From Vombatus ursinus (taxonomy: Eukaryota; Chordata; Mammalia; Diprotodontia; Vombatidae), in the NCBI RefSeq assembly GCF_900497805.2, contig NW_020954581.1, forward strand, positions 1,625,252 through 1,689,251: a DNA stretch of 64,000 bases. The letters run 5' to 3'. Every line of letters starts with the position of its first letter. The stretch's first letter is position 1. Of this stretch, positions 1 through 11,301 are shown piece after piece. Both the position numbers and the translations under genes were made by a program. The notes under the pieces were generated by a model. The model saw only the letters and a list, made by a program, of their open reading frames with translations. It had not been told where the DNA came from and searched no databases.

Positions 1-47
<47 letters not shown>
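1..47. repeat. (TG)n microsatellite
   Basis: Uninterrupted TG dinucleotides run from the window edge to 47; the true array starts outside the window. Confidence 0.98.
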
Positions 48-49
<2 letters not shown>

Positions 50-188
50 GTCAGTCCGTCCCAAGTTGCCTTCTTTCCTGAATTCGGGAGCGCTGGAAAG
101 TTTTGAAAGCCAAAGGAGTTAACTCTGGAAGCCCTATCTTATCTTTCAGGCAAGGGACACAAACCAAATTTTTCCGGGGTGGCCTCAG
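48..188 (+). other. possible 5' non-coding exon / first exon of MCOLN2 (unproven)
   Basis: At least five CpGs fall in about 135 bp just after the TG repeat, against a very CpG-poor background. A strong donor, CAG followed by gtgagc, lies at 188/189. If spliced to 20707, the last two bases AG plus T make a Ser codon in frame with the exon-2 ATG, and that frame is open back to 82 but has no ATG. It would therefore act as 5' UTR for the short TRPML2 form. It does not encode the long-form N-terminus known from human (ending FRLTVRN). It may be unrelated to MCOLN2. Confidence 0.2.
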
Positions 189-785
189 GTGAGCCTCTTT
201 TCCTGGGCTCCTCTGAAAGGTCTTTGTCCTGGTTTTATTTGCTTGTTTGTTTGTTTGTTTGTTTTTTTTAAATTCATCTAGTCGATGACTCCATCATTCT
301 GGAGGCTCTCCCGCTTCCTCCACACTTTATGCATCACACTCGATCAGACAACCAAATCTTAGCTTTCTCCAATGGAACAAACTGGCCTTTCACTTAGCTT
401 GGTGAGTTTTAATTTGGTTAACCCCAATTCCCTCTCTTGGGGGAGAGATACAGTGCCACCAGGCTGGATTTGCCCAAGCCCCCCTGTTCCTCCAGTTCCT
501 TATGAGACAGTACATAGTTCAGACCCATAAAAGGACTCTATTGGCTGCTTAGCCTGACAGAAGGTAGTGTAGGTAAACATACATATGTTCTCTCTCTTCT
601 TCCTCCAAAGCAAATAGAGCGTTGCTCAGTTGTTAGACTTACTTTAAATAATATTTGGAGACTTTCCTGTTTTCCCCCAGAACAGACTTGCAGTATTACA
701 GATGTATTTAATGCCCACCAGTGAGGGAAGAAGTACCAGGGAGGGAGAAATAAACATTTCATATTCCTAAAAACTAGTGCCTTCC
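189..785. other. no gene recognised
   Basis: Intronic or intergenic AT-rich sequence with a (GTTT)n run near 240-265. No coding signal or repeat family was recognised. Confidence 0.5.
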
Positions 786-794
786 TTCTGTTGC

Positions 795-1000
795 TCTAAG
801 TTGTTTGCACACCATTAGACTGTGAGCTAATTGAGAGTAGTGGATGTTTTGCATGCCCGGTGCTAAGCACTGTGCCTGGCACTAATGAGGCCTTAATAAA
901 TGATTGTTGACTTGTTAGACTTGAAGTAAACCATAAGCCCATTGACGGTGCAACCTGGTGCATAATAGTTGCTTAATAAATGCAAGTTGAACAGAATTGT
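795..1000 (+). mobile_element. L2 LINE 3' end fragment(s)
   Basis: Carries the L2 tail signature: a tgtgagctaattgaga-like start, then agcactgtgcctggcac and taataaatgattgttgac. A second short ttaataaatgcaagttga unit follows at about 970-990. Confidence 0.7.
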
Positions 1001-1139
1001 GTACCCTGTACCTAGCCTTGCCCTGAGGAAAGAGTTTCGGAAATGCTGGTAGATTGAAATGGACTGAAAATGCCCATGTTCATTGGCAATGAAGTTAATT
1101 TAATTGAATCCTAAGAAGGTTAGCTCTGGGCATTACCCA

Positions 1140-1298
1140 CAGGGGTGGGGAGCCTGGGGTCTGGAGGCTGTGTGTGGCCCTCTAGGCCCTCAAGTGCAGC
1201 CCTTTGATCTAATCCAAACATCACAGAACAAATCTCCTTAATAAAAAGATTTGTTCTGTAAAACAAGGGGCCTCCAGGCCCAAGGCTCCCCACCCCTG
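1140..1298. mobile_element. hAT-like MITE, copy 1
   Basis: Non-coding element with terminal inverted repeats. The left end starts caggggtggggagcctgggg; the right end reads, on the other strand, caggggtggggagccttggg, with similarity for about 27 bases. The interior is shared with 49689-49873. No clear 8-bp target duplication is left at this copy. Confidence 0.75.
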
Positions 1299-1860
1299 TT
1301 AACATCTTTCCCTCAGCCCAAATAATTATCTAAATATTCAGAGAAATGTTTTCCCCTCTGTTTTTTAAAAAGAAGAAACACAGAAAAGTAACTTAAGTAA
1401 TCCCCTCCTTTCTACCAAAATGGATTCGAACATAAATGACTTTGGTGGGAACTCTCAGATAGAGTAGCTCCGCCTTGGCCTAGATCTGGCACAGAACGGT
1501 CGATTGACCTGATGATTTGCTTCTTCAACAATCTGGCCACCCTGAGAATTTTCTGACCAAACGGCTCAAATTCTGGAAAGTCAGGTTTCTTCATTATGCT
1601 CCTTGAGAGGAAGGACTACTTTTTGCCTTTTTTTTTTGTTTCCCTTGCTCTTAGCACAGTGCCTTGAACTTTGTAGGCTCTTAATAAATGCTTTTTAACT
1701 GACAGACTTGGAGTCACAGGACCAGAGTTCCAAATGGGCTTCTGCCCTTTAGAACAGTGAGATCCTGGATGAATCACTTAATCTCTTGACCTTAGTTTCC
1801 TCTTTTGTAAATAAGAGGGAGAGACTTTGATGGTCCTTTCCCTTCTAGACCTAGTATAAT
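1299..1860. other. mostly unassigned; short L2 tail and MIR-type piece
   Basis: 1620-1705 resembles an L2 3' end (agcacagtgccttgaac, cttaataaatgc). 1710-1850 resembles a MIR/CORE-SINE middle (ggatgaatcacttaatctct). No gene seen. Confidence 0.5.
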
Positions 1861-2519
1861 GCTCCCAGCCTCTAGGGAAAGACCTTATGGGAGCCTGGAA
1901 GCTTGGTGGGGGAGGGGAGAGGGCCTACCAAGGCCTACCAATGCTTCTTTGGGATTTTTGCAGCTCTTATTAATTAAAGAGCGCAAAAGTACACAAAAGC
2001 TGTCCCTGCCACAAAAACTTATTGTAATGAAACTTCAAAAACCACACCCTTTGCTCTTGATATAAACCAGGTCATTCAACCAGAGCTCTTTCCAAAATTG
2101 ACTTGTTTTCTTTCTAGACCTTTGCCAATGACAGCACTAGCTATGGACTTTTCTTCCCTGTCCGCTATGTGAAACCAGTGGAGCGCTTCATTATGTTTTG
2201 CCTGGGTGTCCTAGGTCTTCCCCTCCCCCAGCTTCCACCTCCTTGCTTGAGAACCATGGTATATGTAACAACTTCAAATTTATTATAAAATTTAACATGT
2301 TAACAGTGAGAAAAGGTAAAAACTAAACAAAAAAAAAGCCTCACCAAATTTTAAAAAATGCACAGTCACAAACTAATCTCTTTGGCCAGTAAAAATTAAG
2401 CTAAGAATGAAGAGAGAAAGACAGAGGCCTGTTTCTTCTCTCCTGGAATCAACGCCAAAGTAAGAGTAGATTTGCTGAGCCTAGCCTCATCTCTTCCAGA
2501 TATAGAAGAGTTTTTTAAG

Positions 2520-2660
2520 CCACAGATTTAGAGCTGGAAGGGGCCTCATTTGTCACCTAGGCCAACCCTCTCGTTTTACAGATGAAGAAACTGAGGTCAG
2601 GGAGGTTAAGACCTACGTCACATGGGCAGTAATTTTCAGAATACAAGGCCAGTACTTTCT
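2520..2660 (-). mobile_element. MIR/CORE-SINE-type repeat, antisense
   Basis: Contains agagctggaaggggcctc and the reverse core gatgaagaaactgaggtc. Confidence 0.6.
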
Positions 2661-2667
2661 CACTGTA

Positions 2668-2860
2668 TCTTCCACCAGTCAAGAAACACTTAAACACCTC
2701 CGATGTGCTAGGTACTGTACCAAGCACTGGGAATTCTAAGAAAAAGAAAATCCCTGCCCTCCAGGAGCTTACAATCTAATGGGGAGATAACAAGCCAACC
2801 CCTAAGTACAAACAAGCTAGGTACAGAATAAATTGGAGATAATCAACCTAGGAAAGTGGA
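2668..2860. repeat. dispersed repeat of the tgtgctaggtactgt class
   Basis: Shares with many other places here the order: cacttaaacacctccgatgtg, caagcactgggaat, ctgccctccaggagcttaca, aataaattggagataatc. An old, widespread mammalian interspersed repeat whose exact family name I do not assign. Confidence 0.65.
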
Positions 2861-2865
2861 AACTA

Positions 2866-3075
2866 GGTGGTTCAATGGATAGAGTGCTGGGCCTGGAGTC
2901 AGGATGACCTTAGTTCAAATCTGGCCATAGACATTTACTAGCTGTGTAATCCTGGACAAGTCACTTAAACCTATCTGCCTCAGTTTCCTGATATGTAAAA
3001 TGAACTGGAGAAGGAAATGGCAAACCACGCCAGTATAGTCAGCCATGACCAAAACAACTAAACGACAAACCCAGG
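2866..3075 (+). mobile_element. Mar1-type CORE-SINE with RTE-like tail
   Basis: tRNA-like head (gttcaatggatagagtgc), core (gctgtgtaatcctggacaag), then the tail tgaactggagaaggaaatgg and ccaaaacaactaaacgac. Confidence 0.85.
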
Positions 3076-3169
3076 GAAGGCACTAGAATTAAGATGGGAA
3101 AGGCTTCCAGTAGAAGGTGGGGTCTTAGCTGGAACTTGAGACAAGTGGCACCGTTCCCTCTCTCATTTT

Positions 3170-3440
3170 TCTATAGGTTAGGCTTGTTCTCTTCTGTCCT
3201 GCCCATCCCTACGCCCACCCCTTTCTGCTCTGATGGAGTCTGGGGAGATTTTTTTAGTCCATACATTCCAATTTCTTCGTGGTTCTGGTTTGCTGTCCTG
3301 CTAGGGGATGTTTCTGCTCCTTTCCCCTTTTTTGTGCCTCTGCTGGGCTTGTCCGACCCTTAGCCTAGTGCCTGGCACCCAATTAAATGCTTATGTAGTA
3401 AGCACTTAATAAACGCTTGTTGACTGGCACTTAATAAATC
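3170..3440 (+). mobile_element. L2 3' end, weak
   Basis: The end of this stretch has the L2 tail cctagtgcctggcaccc and cacttaataaacgcttgttg; the upstream part is too decayed to place. Confidence 0.5.
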
Positions 3441-3461
3441 GTTTTGTTACTGTTCCTTCAG

Positions 3462-3583
3462 TCCTGTCTGACTCTTTGTGACCCCATTTGGGGTTTTCTT
3501 GAAGGCAAAGATTTTTGCCAAAGATTTTCTTTGCCAAGAAAACCTCAAATGGGGTCACAGACTCGGACATGACTGGGGAAAAA
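3462..3583. repeat. inverted repeat from two facing RTE-type SINE tails
   Basis: Left arm tgaccccatttggggttttc and right arm gaaaacctcaaatggggtca are near-perfect complements. Arms run roughly 3467-3515 and 3525-3575 with a loop of about 10 bases. See findings. Confidence 0.85.
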
Positions 3584-3599
3584 AGAGACTGAACAACAT

Positions 3600-4470
3600 G
3601 TAGAAACCAAATACATACAGGAAAAATGACTCAATCATGCTTAATGATGATTCCTCTAATGTTTGGGGCTCCTTAAGTAGGCTTTCATAAAGATGCAAAG
3701 ACTCTTGAGGCCTAGATAAAACATATGGGGGCTGTTCCTAGAGGATCACCAGCATATCAAAATCTATAGATAGAATTCATACAGAAACAATGCTGAGTAC
3801 TTCCATCAAAGGGTTCATTATGATTCTTCATTCCTTCTTGGGGCTAATACCCCTAATAAGGTGTAGAGTGTAGCTGATTTTCTCATTAAAGATTTCTGTA
3901 GGGAATCATTGAAAACATTGCTTGGTAACTGGTGAAAAGTTTAAGGGGCAAGCCCTTTTTGGGCAGAGGTGGGCAACTAGGCCAGAACGTTGTCAGCCAA
4001 AGTACTTGGGGGTTTCTTGGTTAAAAGGGAGGAATCATTCTGAAAGAAGGGGGAGGGATTTTATTTCCAGGAATTATTGTGAAATCAGAACAAAAGATAT
4101 CAAAAGAACTTATTTAAAAAAAAAAGTTTTGGGGAAGGGAACATTAAAGAAAGCCCCCAGCTTATAAGACAGCTGCCTCTGTACCCAGACTTATTCCACT
4201 CTTGCTTGAGAATGGAGTTTCCCTCCATGGCTCAGTCCACTCTTTCCCTTATTAACTGGGCATTTGCCTTAGGAGGTTACTTTTTTTTTTTTTTGGGTGA
4301 CGTGACCTTTAATACCCCGTAGCTGGAGTTCTGCTTTCTGGGAACAATGAGTGGTCAGAGAAGATCTTAACAAGAATTCTCTTTTAGGGAAATTCCTGTT
4401 CTTCTAAGTTATTTCTTCATTTTTAAAAATTATTATTTGGAAGGGAGGAAAGAACTAAGCATTCCTAGTG
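3600..4470. other. no gene recognised
   Basis: AT-rich sequence including poly-A/poly-T runs near 4113 and 4282. No exon-like stretch or repeat family was recognised. Confidence 0.5.
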
Positions 4471-4479
4471 AACTAAAAA

Positions 4480-4676
4480 ATTACTTCATTTGGTCATCAT
4501 AAAACCTTTCGAGGTAGGTGCTGTTATTATACCCATTTTACAGTTGAGGCAAACTAAAGTTAAGTGACTTGCCCAGTGTTAAACTGCTAAGAAGTGCCCT
4601 AAGGCAGGATTTGATCTCTGGCCTTCCTGACTCCTCCCCAGCACTCTCTCTCCCATCTACCATCTAGCTGCTACTC
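4480..4676 (-). mobile_element. MIR-like CORE-SINE, antisense
   Basis: Reverse core cattttacagttgaggcaaa and taagtgacttgcccag, ending ctaccatctagctg. Confidence 0.8.
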
Positions 4677-4784
4677 AAAGTGGGATAGACTGGGAAAAGC
4701 CTTCTTTTGAAATTATTTCCCACTTACACTGCATGTATCTCCTACATTCAGTTGTTTTTGTGTCCGACTGGGCAAATATGGCAA

Positions 4785-4910
4785 GTTATCCCCCCATTAG
4801 AATGTGTGCTCTTCGAAGTCAGGGACCATGTTTTTGCCTTTCCTTGTATCTCCTGCACTTAAAAAAAATGTTTGACCAACAAACTAATTTTAATGACAAT
4901 CAAATAAACA
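4785..4910 (+). mobile_element. L2 3' end fragment
   Basis: Reads ccccattagaatgtgtgctc then agtcagggaccatgtttttg and ccttgtatctcctgcac, the L2 tail order. Confidence 0.65.
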
Positions 4911-5029
4911 TGTATGGTCAGGTACTAACTTACTAAGATGGGGATAGTGGCTAAAGAAATCTGATCCTCAGAATCTTTTAACCATCATTGAAAAATAAAT
5001 TTTTGGGGAGGGATAGCTCTTGAAAGAGA

Positions 5030-5125
5030 GGCAGTATCGTACAGTGGCTAGAAAGCTGGCCTTGGACCCAGGAAGACTTGAGTTCAAATCTCACCTCTAA
5101 CACACACTGACTGTCACTTAACTCT
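5030..5125 (+). mobile_element. MIR-like CORE-SINE head
   Basis: gtacagtggctagaaagctg and gaagacttgagttcaaatct match the tRNA-like head; the core is lost. Confidence 0.7.
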
Positions 5126-5139
5126 TCAGTTCTCCAGAA

Positions 5140-6150
5140 AACCCTCTAAGCTGCTGTGTAAGAGCTAGTCTCGAATTGCAGGGAGAGAATTTCCTCATTT
5201 TGAAATTAAGGTCTAGTCTGGGAAAAAAAAAAAAAACAACACAAACAAAATCCTTCCAAACCAAAAAACTTCAACTAAAACCCACAGGGTAATGAGACAC
5301 ACAGCCAGCACTCTCTGAGCATCCTGGGATGTCCTAGAACACTTATGGTCATGGAGAAAAACAGATATCCTTTAGCCTGGAGAAGAGATCCCTGGGTGGG
5401 CCCAAGATAGCTGTCTTTGGAGGCCTAATGATGTGGAAGAAGGATGGGAGAGGTAGCAAAGGAGCCAATTCAAGCTTGATTTGATGTCAGGAAAGAAACT
5501 TCCTAAGCATTGTCCTGAAAGAGGAGGCTGTCTCTGGGGTTGCTGGGTCCCCCCCTCACTGAGGGTCTTCAAGTCAAGGCCAGTTGGGGATGGTATAGAG
5601 GAGCTACTTATACAGTGTGGGCTGGACAAGATGGCGCCTCTGGGCTTCTGTGTTCAGTATCAGTCTTTGGACCTAGAGTTTCCCAGAGCACCTGTGTGGT
5701 TTTTTTAAATTTGGTATTAATCAGGAGAAAACTTGCCTCTCTAAATTGGTGTCTAATTCTATTTCTGTGCAGAATCTGTAACTCCAAGGTCTCAACTCTT
5801 GATATATATTAGGTCATGTCCTTGAGGTGAAGGCTTTGATTCTTCCTTACAAAAAAAAAAAAAGTGGGGAGGTGGGGAGGGTGAGGGAAAGACCTTTAAA
5901 AGCTTTTTCTGTAGAACTCATAACCTTTGATGTTAAGAATAAAATTATCATAGGTCATGTTTTTGGAGGTTTTTCATAGTTAATGAAAGGGCAAAATGTT
6001 GGTTGAGTTGAGCTGACACATTTGGAACTTTTTAAAAACTGCTTTAGTGAAATCTGTGATCTCATCTGCTTGCCTACCTTCCTTCACAGATATGGATTGC
6101 AACCCTTGTACATCCTGTCCTGTGTGGGGTTTGCCAGTGTTTCTTTAAAT
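5140..6150. other. no gene recognised
   Basis: Apparently unique AT-rich DNA. Short open frames at 5372-5812 overlap on both strands and lack recognisable domains or splice context. Confidence 0.5.
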
Positions 6151-6159
6151 CTTCCAAAT

Positions 6160-6452
6160 AGCAATAATCACAATGATAGCACTGTTTACATATATATTTA
6201 TGCACACACACATAGCTTTAAGCTTTGCAAAGTGTTTTACAAATATTATCTCATTGGATCAAAACAATAACCCTGGAGGTAGGTGCTATTATTATCATCC
6301 CCATTTTACAGATGAGGGAACTGAGGCAGATAGAGGGAAATTGACTTGCCCAGGGTCACATCTAGAGTATGAGTGGTAATGAGGTCACATTTAAACTTGA
6401 ATCTTCCTGACTTTAGCTACTTGCTAGCTATCCACTGAAGCAGCTACTTGCC
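6160..6452 (-). mobile_element. MIR-like CORE-SINE with L2-type tail, antisense
   Basis: Starts with the tail (tgcaaagtgttttacaaata, ggtaggtgctattattatca), then the reverse core ccattttacagatgaggg; interrupted by a short TA/CA repeat near 6185-6215. Confidence 0.8.
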
Positions 6453-6582
6453 CCTGTACATACTGTACCGGAGGCCTTGCCTCTATTTTTTTTCTTTTTT
6501 TTGTTTGTTTTTTTTAATATTTCGTGGAAAACAGTTAACTTATTGTTTAACTTTTAAATTGAAATAAAGTCCCTTGAAAAGT

Positions 6583-6700
6583 GTTCTGAGCTTTGAGTCT
6601 GGAAGCTCTAGATTCAAAGCCTGTCTCTGATACTAGCTATGTGACCCCAGGCAAGTTACTCAATAACTTCTCAGAGGGCAGAATATTCAGTTGCAGAAGG
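6583..6700 (+). mobile_element. MIR-like CORE-SINE, 3'-truncated
   Basis: tagattcaaagcctgtctct then ctagctatgtgaccccaggc. Confidence 0.65.
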
Positions 6701-6839
6701 ATTGTGATCAGTGAGAGTGGGGTTCTCATACTACAATTATCCATCCCTGCTCTATCTCTCTCACATTTCTCTACTAAACTCCATTTCCTCTTCTCATTCA
6801 TTTCCTTTTTTAAAAAAAATAAACTTCTATTGATGTCTT

Positions 6840-7625
6840 CTGTTTGTTTAAAATTTTTTTTATTACATTTTGAGTTCCAAGTTTTCCCCCTCCCTGCCTC
6901 CCAGCCCTGCATCTAAAATCTGAGATATCTATAGCTATGTCTACCTCTCTCTCTCTCTCTCTCTCTACATATATATATATATATATAAATAGATATATAG
7001 ATATAGATGTGGCGTCGTACTTCCATGTATCAGTTCTTTCTCTGGAGGTGTATAGCGTTTTCCTTCAGAAGTCCTTTAGAGTCGATTTAGATGATCATAA
7101 TACTCCAAATAGCTTAGTTGTTCAGTTATTCTTCAAACAATACTGCCATTACTGTATACAAGTTTCTCTTGGTTTTGTTCCTTTCACTCTTTGTTATTTC
7201 ATACAGGTCTTTCCATGTCTTTATAAAGCCAACCTGCTTGTCATTTCTTACAGCACAGTAGTATTCCATCATTCTCATATACCACAATTTATTCAGTCAT
7301 TCCTCAGTCAGTGAGCATCCCCTTAATTTCCAATTCTTTGCCACCTCTAAGAGAGCTGTTATAAATATTTTAGAGCATATAGGTTCTTTTCCTCTTCCCT
7401 GATCACCTTGGGAAAGAGACCTAATCGTGGTATTGCTAGGTCAAAGGGTTTACGCAGTTTTATAACTCTTTGTGCATAATTCCGGGTTGCTCTCCAAAAT
7501 GATTGGATCAGCTCACAATTCTACCAACAATGTATTAGTGTCCCATTTTTTCCACATCCCTTCCAGCATTTGTCAATTTCCCCTTCTATCATTTTAGCCA
7601 ATCGTGATAGGTATGAGAGGGTACC
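6840..7625 (-). mobile_element. L1 LINE 3' end, antisense (first copy of two)
   Basis: From tttttttattacattttgag through tattccatcattctcatata, ggtcaaagggtttacgcag and gctctccaaaatgattggat, the antisense order of the marsupial L1 3' UTR and the end of ORF2. A (TC)n and (TA)n run at about 6941-7000 interrupts it. The same motifs recur at 36.6, 44.1 and 52.6 kb. Confidence 0.85.
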
Positions 7626-7639
7626 TCACTTCTGTTTCT

Positions 7640-8155
7640 TATATCATCATAATTATCCCACATATCCTTCCCCAAGCCCCTTCCAGAGACCCATCTCATA
7701 TAACAAAGTATTTTTTTAGAGAGAAAAAAAATCAGTACAACTGATCAATATATTGAAAAAATGTGGGGTTTGTTTGGAATTTTCTATTTTGGGAGGTTTA
7801 TTCTGGACTAGATCATGATTTCATTCATATTGGGAATTCCTAATGAAGAAATACATGTGCAATGTGTAATACCTGTGGACCTCCTACCTCCACCGAGGGG
7901 TGGGTTGGGGGTGTCCTTTTATATATCTTCATTCAAGTCCTGCTTGATCTTTAAAAAGTTTTATTATATTTTTTTTTTGAGGCAATCAGGGTTAAGTGAC
8001 TTGCCCAGGCTCACACAGCTGAGGCTGGAGTTGAACTTGGGGTCCTCCTGACTCCAGGGTCAGTGATCTATTGACTGCACCAGCTAGCTATCCCCATTAC
8101 ATTTCCTTTTGACTCTTTGGTGTATAGTTCTTTCAATAGATGTTGTAGTGACTAT
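7640..8155 (-). mobile_element. L1 LINE 3' end, antisense, split by a SINE
   Basis: Two pieces, 7640-7964 and 8097-8155, match one L1 end seen also at 36660-36960 (gacccatctcatataac, then tctttggtgtatagttct after the insertion). Confidence 0.75.
7965..8096 (-). mobile_element. short CORE-SINE (WSINE type), antisense, inside L1
   Basis: Poly-T, then ggttaagtgacttgcccagg, gaggctggagttgaacttgg and gcaccagctagctatcccc. It divides the L1 copy around it, so it is younger. Confidence 0.85.
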
Positions 8156-8164
8156 GTCTGTTGT

Positions 8165-9280
8165 TCTTACTTCCAAACTCTGTGGCGCTTCTAATCTCAT
8201 GGTTCAGTTGAACATCCTTCCTCGAAGTTATCAGTTGACCTCTTAATTGTCCAATCGAATGGCCGTTCTCCTCAGTCCTCATTCTTCTTGGTTGGTTCCT
8301 TTCTCCTCCTGGATATTCTCTCCTTTGGGCTTTTGTGAAGCTATTCTTGTGACGCCATCTTGTGACACCTAGATCTTGAGTCAAGGTCCTACTCACTAAG
8401 TGGTAGTGTCTTCCAAGGCTCTGTTCTGGGCCTTCTCTGCCCTTGATGCTACTAAGCTTGGTGATCTTAACAGCTCCCATGGATTTAATTATCATCTCTA
8501 TGTACCATTCCCAGGTCTATATATATCCAGCCCCAGTCTCTCTCCTGAACTCATTACCAACAGCCTTTCAGGTACTGAAATGGATGTCCCTTCGGCATCT
8601 CAAACTAAACAGGTCCAAAGCAGAGCTTATTATTTTTTTCCCCCCATAAACTCTTTCTTCTTCACTCTTATTACTGTCTAGGGCATCACCATTGCCCCAA
8701 TCACTCAAGCTCACGTCTTCATCGTAATCCCGAACTCTTTACATGAGTTCAAATCCAGCCTCATACTAGTCATGTGACCCTGGGCAAGTCACTTAACCTT
8801 TCTCCTCAGTTTCCTCAGCTGTAAAATGGGGATAATAATAGCACCTGCTTCCCAGGACTATTGTGAGGATCAAATGAGATAACATTTATATAAAGCTCTC
8901 AGCACAGTTCCTGGCATATAGTAACACCACATATCCGGTCCATTGCTAACTCCTGCCATTTCTACTTTTTTCTCCACTCACAGCAACCATCCTATTTCAG
9001 GCCTTATCCCCTCTTGTGTGGCCTGTTGCCCTAAATCAAATATTTCCCTACTATAATCCACTCTCCACTCAGCTACCAAAGGGTTTCTCATAAAACTTGG
9101 CTCTGATAACGTCACCCCAGGTCCAATAAACTCCAAGTGTTCCTTATTACCTCCTGGATCAAATATAAAACTCATCTGGCATTTAAAGATCTTGTGAACC
9201 AGCCCCTGATAAATAAAGGCTTAGCATAGCACCTGACACATAACAGGTGCTAAATGATTACTTGGTCCTTTTCATACTAA
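8165..9280 (+). mobile_element. L2 LINE, reverse transcriptase region and 3' end, sense
   Basis: Sense L2 with aaggctctgttctgggcctt, ctcccatggatttaattatc and caaactaaacaggtccaaag, then, after a SINE at 8741-8930, aataaactccaagtgttcct and a worn tail near 9230. Stops and shifts break the frame throughout. Confidence 0.85.
8741..8930 (+). mobile_element. MIR-like CORE-SINE with L2-type tail, inside L2
   Basis: gagttcaaatccagcctcat, catgtgaccctgggcaagtc, ctgtaaaatggggataataa and gaggatcaaatgagataaca. Confidence 0.85.
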
Positions 9281-9319
9281 AAATTCTGTAATTGCTGCCC
9301 TAAGGAGGGTAAAACTGGG

Positions 9320-9480
9320 GGAAAAACATAGGATTTGGAATCTGAGGAATGGGTTCAAATTTCATTTTTGCTACCTACTTTTACCCAAGTGAGCTGGGAT
9401 GTGTCATTTAGCTAGCCTCCCTGGGCCTCAGTTTCTTCTTCTGTCAAATCAGACTTTTTTTCTGGGTGAATCTCTGATGT
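9320..9480 (+). mobile_element. MIR-like CORE-SINE, old
   Basis: aggatttggaatctgaggaa, then ctgggcctcagtttcttctt and a shortened tail. Confidence 0.65.
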
Positions 9481-9749
9481 CTTCTAGTTAGAAATCTGAG
9501 AACTGAGCCCTTCATTCGTGTGTTTACATGTACAGAGCCCATAATCATTAGACTCCCTTGGGAGGCCAACTCTGGAACCAGCTGCGGGGTTTGGTTGGGT
9601 GCTCATTAGTTTCTGGAATGTGTTAAATGTAACCTTCAGTTGACTGGATCCTTTTATCCTCAAAAGTTTCCATTGGTGTTGCATTTGTATTCTGTTGTAG
9701 TTGGGTCCTGCTGATGGGGATTGTATTTTACTATCATGTTGATCTCAGC

Positions 9750-9850
9750 AATTCAATTTAACTTAAAAATCATTTACTAAGCACCTACTGTGTGCAAGGC
9801 CTGAGGCTCGAAGCTAGGGAAAACAGGCCCTGCTCTTATTCGTTAAGGAT
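9750..9850. repeat. dispersed repeat of the ctactgtgtgcaaggc class
   Basis: aatcatttactaagcacctac then ggccctgctcttatt; the same class as 2668-2860. Confidence 0.55.
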
Positions 9851-10034
9851 CTTGTTCAGATATGAGTTGGGCTAGGTGACCTCTTGGGTCCTTTCCTGTT
9901 CTGACGTCCTGTGTGCTTACAATGTGATAGTGGAAAAAAGCGAGGAGGCAAGGGAGAATGCAGTAAGTGAAAAGAAGAGAGAGAGAGAGAAATTCAGGCA
10001 AATGCTATAAGAAAACAAAGGAGGGAGCTGGTTG

Positions 10035-10930
10035 GCTGAAGGCAGCTTCATGGAAGACTTCATTATTTCTGTTGTGGTCTCGGCTCACCTTCCCATCTCC
10101 CAGGTGATCAACTGTAGAGCCCTGTTTGACCCTTCATTCCCCTTCACCCCACATATCCAATCAGTTGCTGATGCTTGTTGTCCCTACCTCCTCCACGTCT
10201 CTAACCTTTCTTGTTTGCTTGTGTAGCCCCTACCCTTGTTGGGGGTGACTGATGGTCATCCCCACTTGCCTGGACTATTTAGAATAGCCTCCTAACTGGT
10301 TTTCCTGGCACAAGTCTCTTGCCTCTCCATCCCATCCTTCATACAACCACCAAACTGATTTTCTGAAAATTCCAATCAGACTGTGTTGCTCCCTTACTTA
10401 ATGAAATCCAGTGGTTCCTTATTACTTCTGAGATCAAATATAAACTTCTCTGTTTGGCATTTAAAGCCCTTGGCAAGTTGGCTTCTTCCCATCTTTCTAG
10501 CCTTACTATATACTACTTCCCTGTGTTTGCCCAGAGAGCCATCGTATTACCCTTCTTGCAATTCCTGATACACAGCCCTCCATCTCCCACGTCTCTGCCT
10601 TTACCCTGGCTATTCCTCATGCCAGGAATTCACTCTTTCCTCACCCTCCATCATTCTGAATTCTTAGTTTCCTTCCAGCTCATCTCAAGTGTTACCTTCT
10701 CCGTGAGGCTTCTCTTGATCGCCTCAGCTGTTAAGGCCATCTTTCCCCAACTAACCTGTATCTGTTTGGTATTTTTTTTTTTGTTTATGTCTATTTATGT
10801 CCATGTTGTCTCACTATATTGTAAGCTTCCTGAGAGCAGAGACTTTTCACTTCTGTCTTTATACCCTCAGCACATTCAGTGCTTGGCACCTAGAGGGACT
10901 TTAAAATGCTTATTTATTGATGGACATAGT
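10035..10930 (+). mobile_element. L2 LINE, 3' half and tail, sense
   Basis: Matches L2 ORF2 and tail order: ccacatatccaatcagttgc, caaactgattttctgaaaat, aatccagtggttccttatta, tgtttggcatttaaagccct, agcttcctgagagcagagac, cttggcacctagagggact. The visible reading frames are broken. Confidence 0.88.
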
Positions 10931-11153
10931 AAATGCGTGAGATCATAAAGGAAGATTTTTAGCAGAGTCCGGGAGGAGTCCATTCCAGGAATAGACAAAG
11001 CAAAGGCAGAGCAACAGTAGGTGACTAATCCAGTATGGCTTATTGTAGGGAGAGTGAATAAAAATAGGGTGAGATAAGTCTGGAAAGGAAAATTAGAGCC
11101 AGACTTCATAGAGCCTTGAATGCCAGCGTATAAAGGAGTTTATGCTTTATTTA

Positions 11154-11301
11154 TTTATTTATTTTTGGCTAGGCAATGGGGTTAAGTGACTTGCCCAGGG
11201 TCACTCAGCTACTAAGTGTTATGAGTCTGAGGCCGGATTTGAATTCAGGTCCTCCTGAATCCAGGGCCTGTGATCTATCCACTGCACCACCTAGCTGCCC
11301 A
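11154..11301 (-). mobile_element. short CORE-SINE (WSINE type), antisense, with target duplication
   Basis: tggggttaagtgacttgccc through gcaccacctagctgccc. Flanked by the 15-bp duplication tttatgctttattta at 11139-11153 and 11302-11316, which marks the insertion exactly. Confidence 0.93.

Noticed and set aside
151-188. Internal 38-bp exon between tatctttcag and gtgagc
   Set aside because: The acceptor is plausible, but so small an exon with no evidence of an upstream partner is less likely than a first exon ending at 188.
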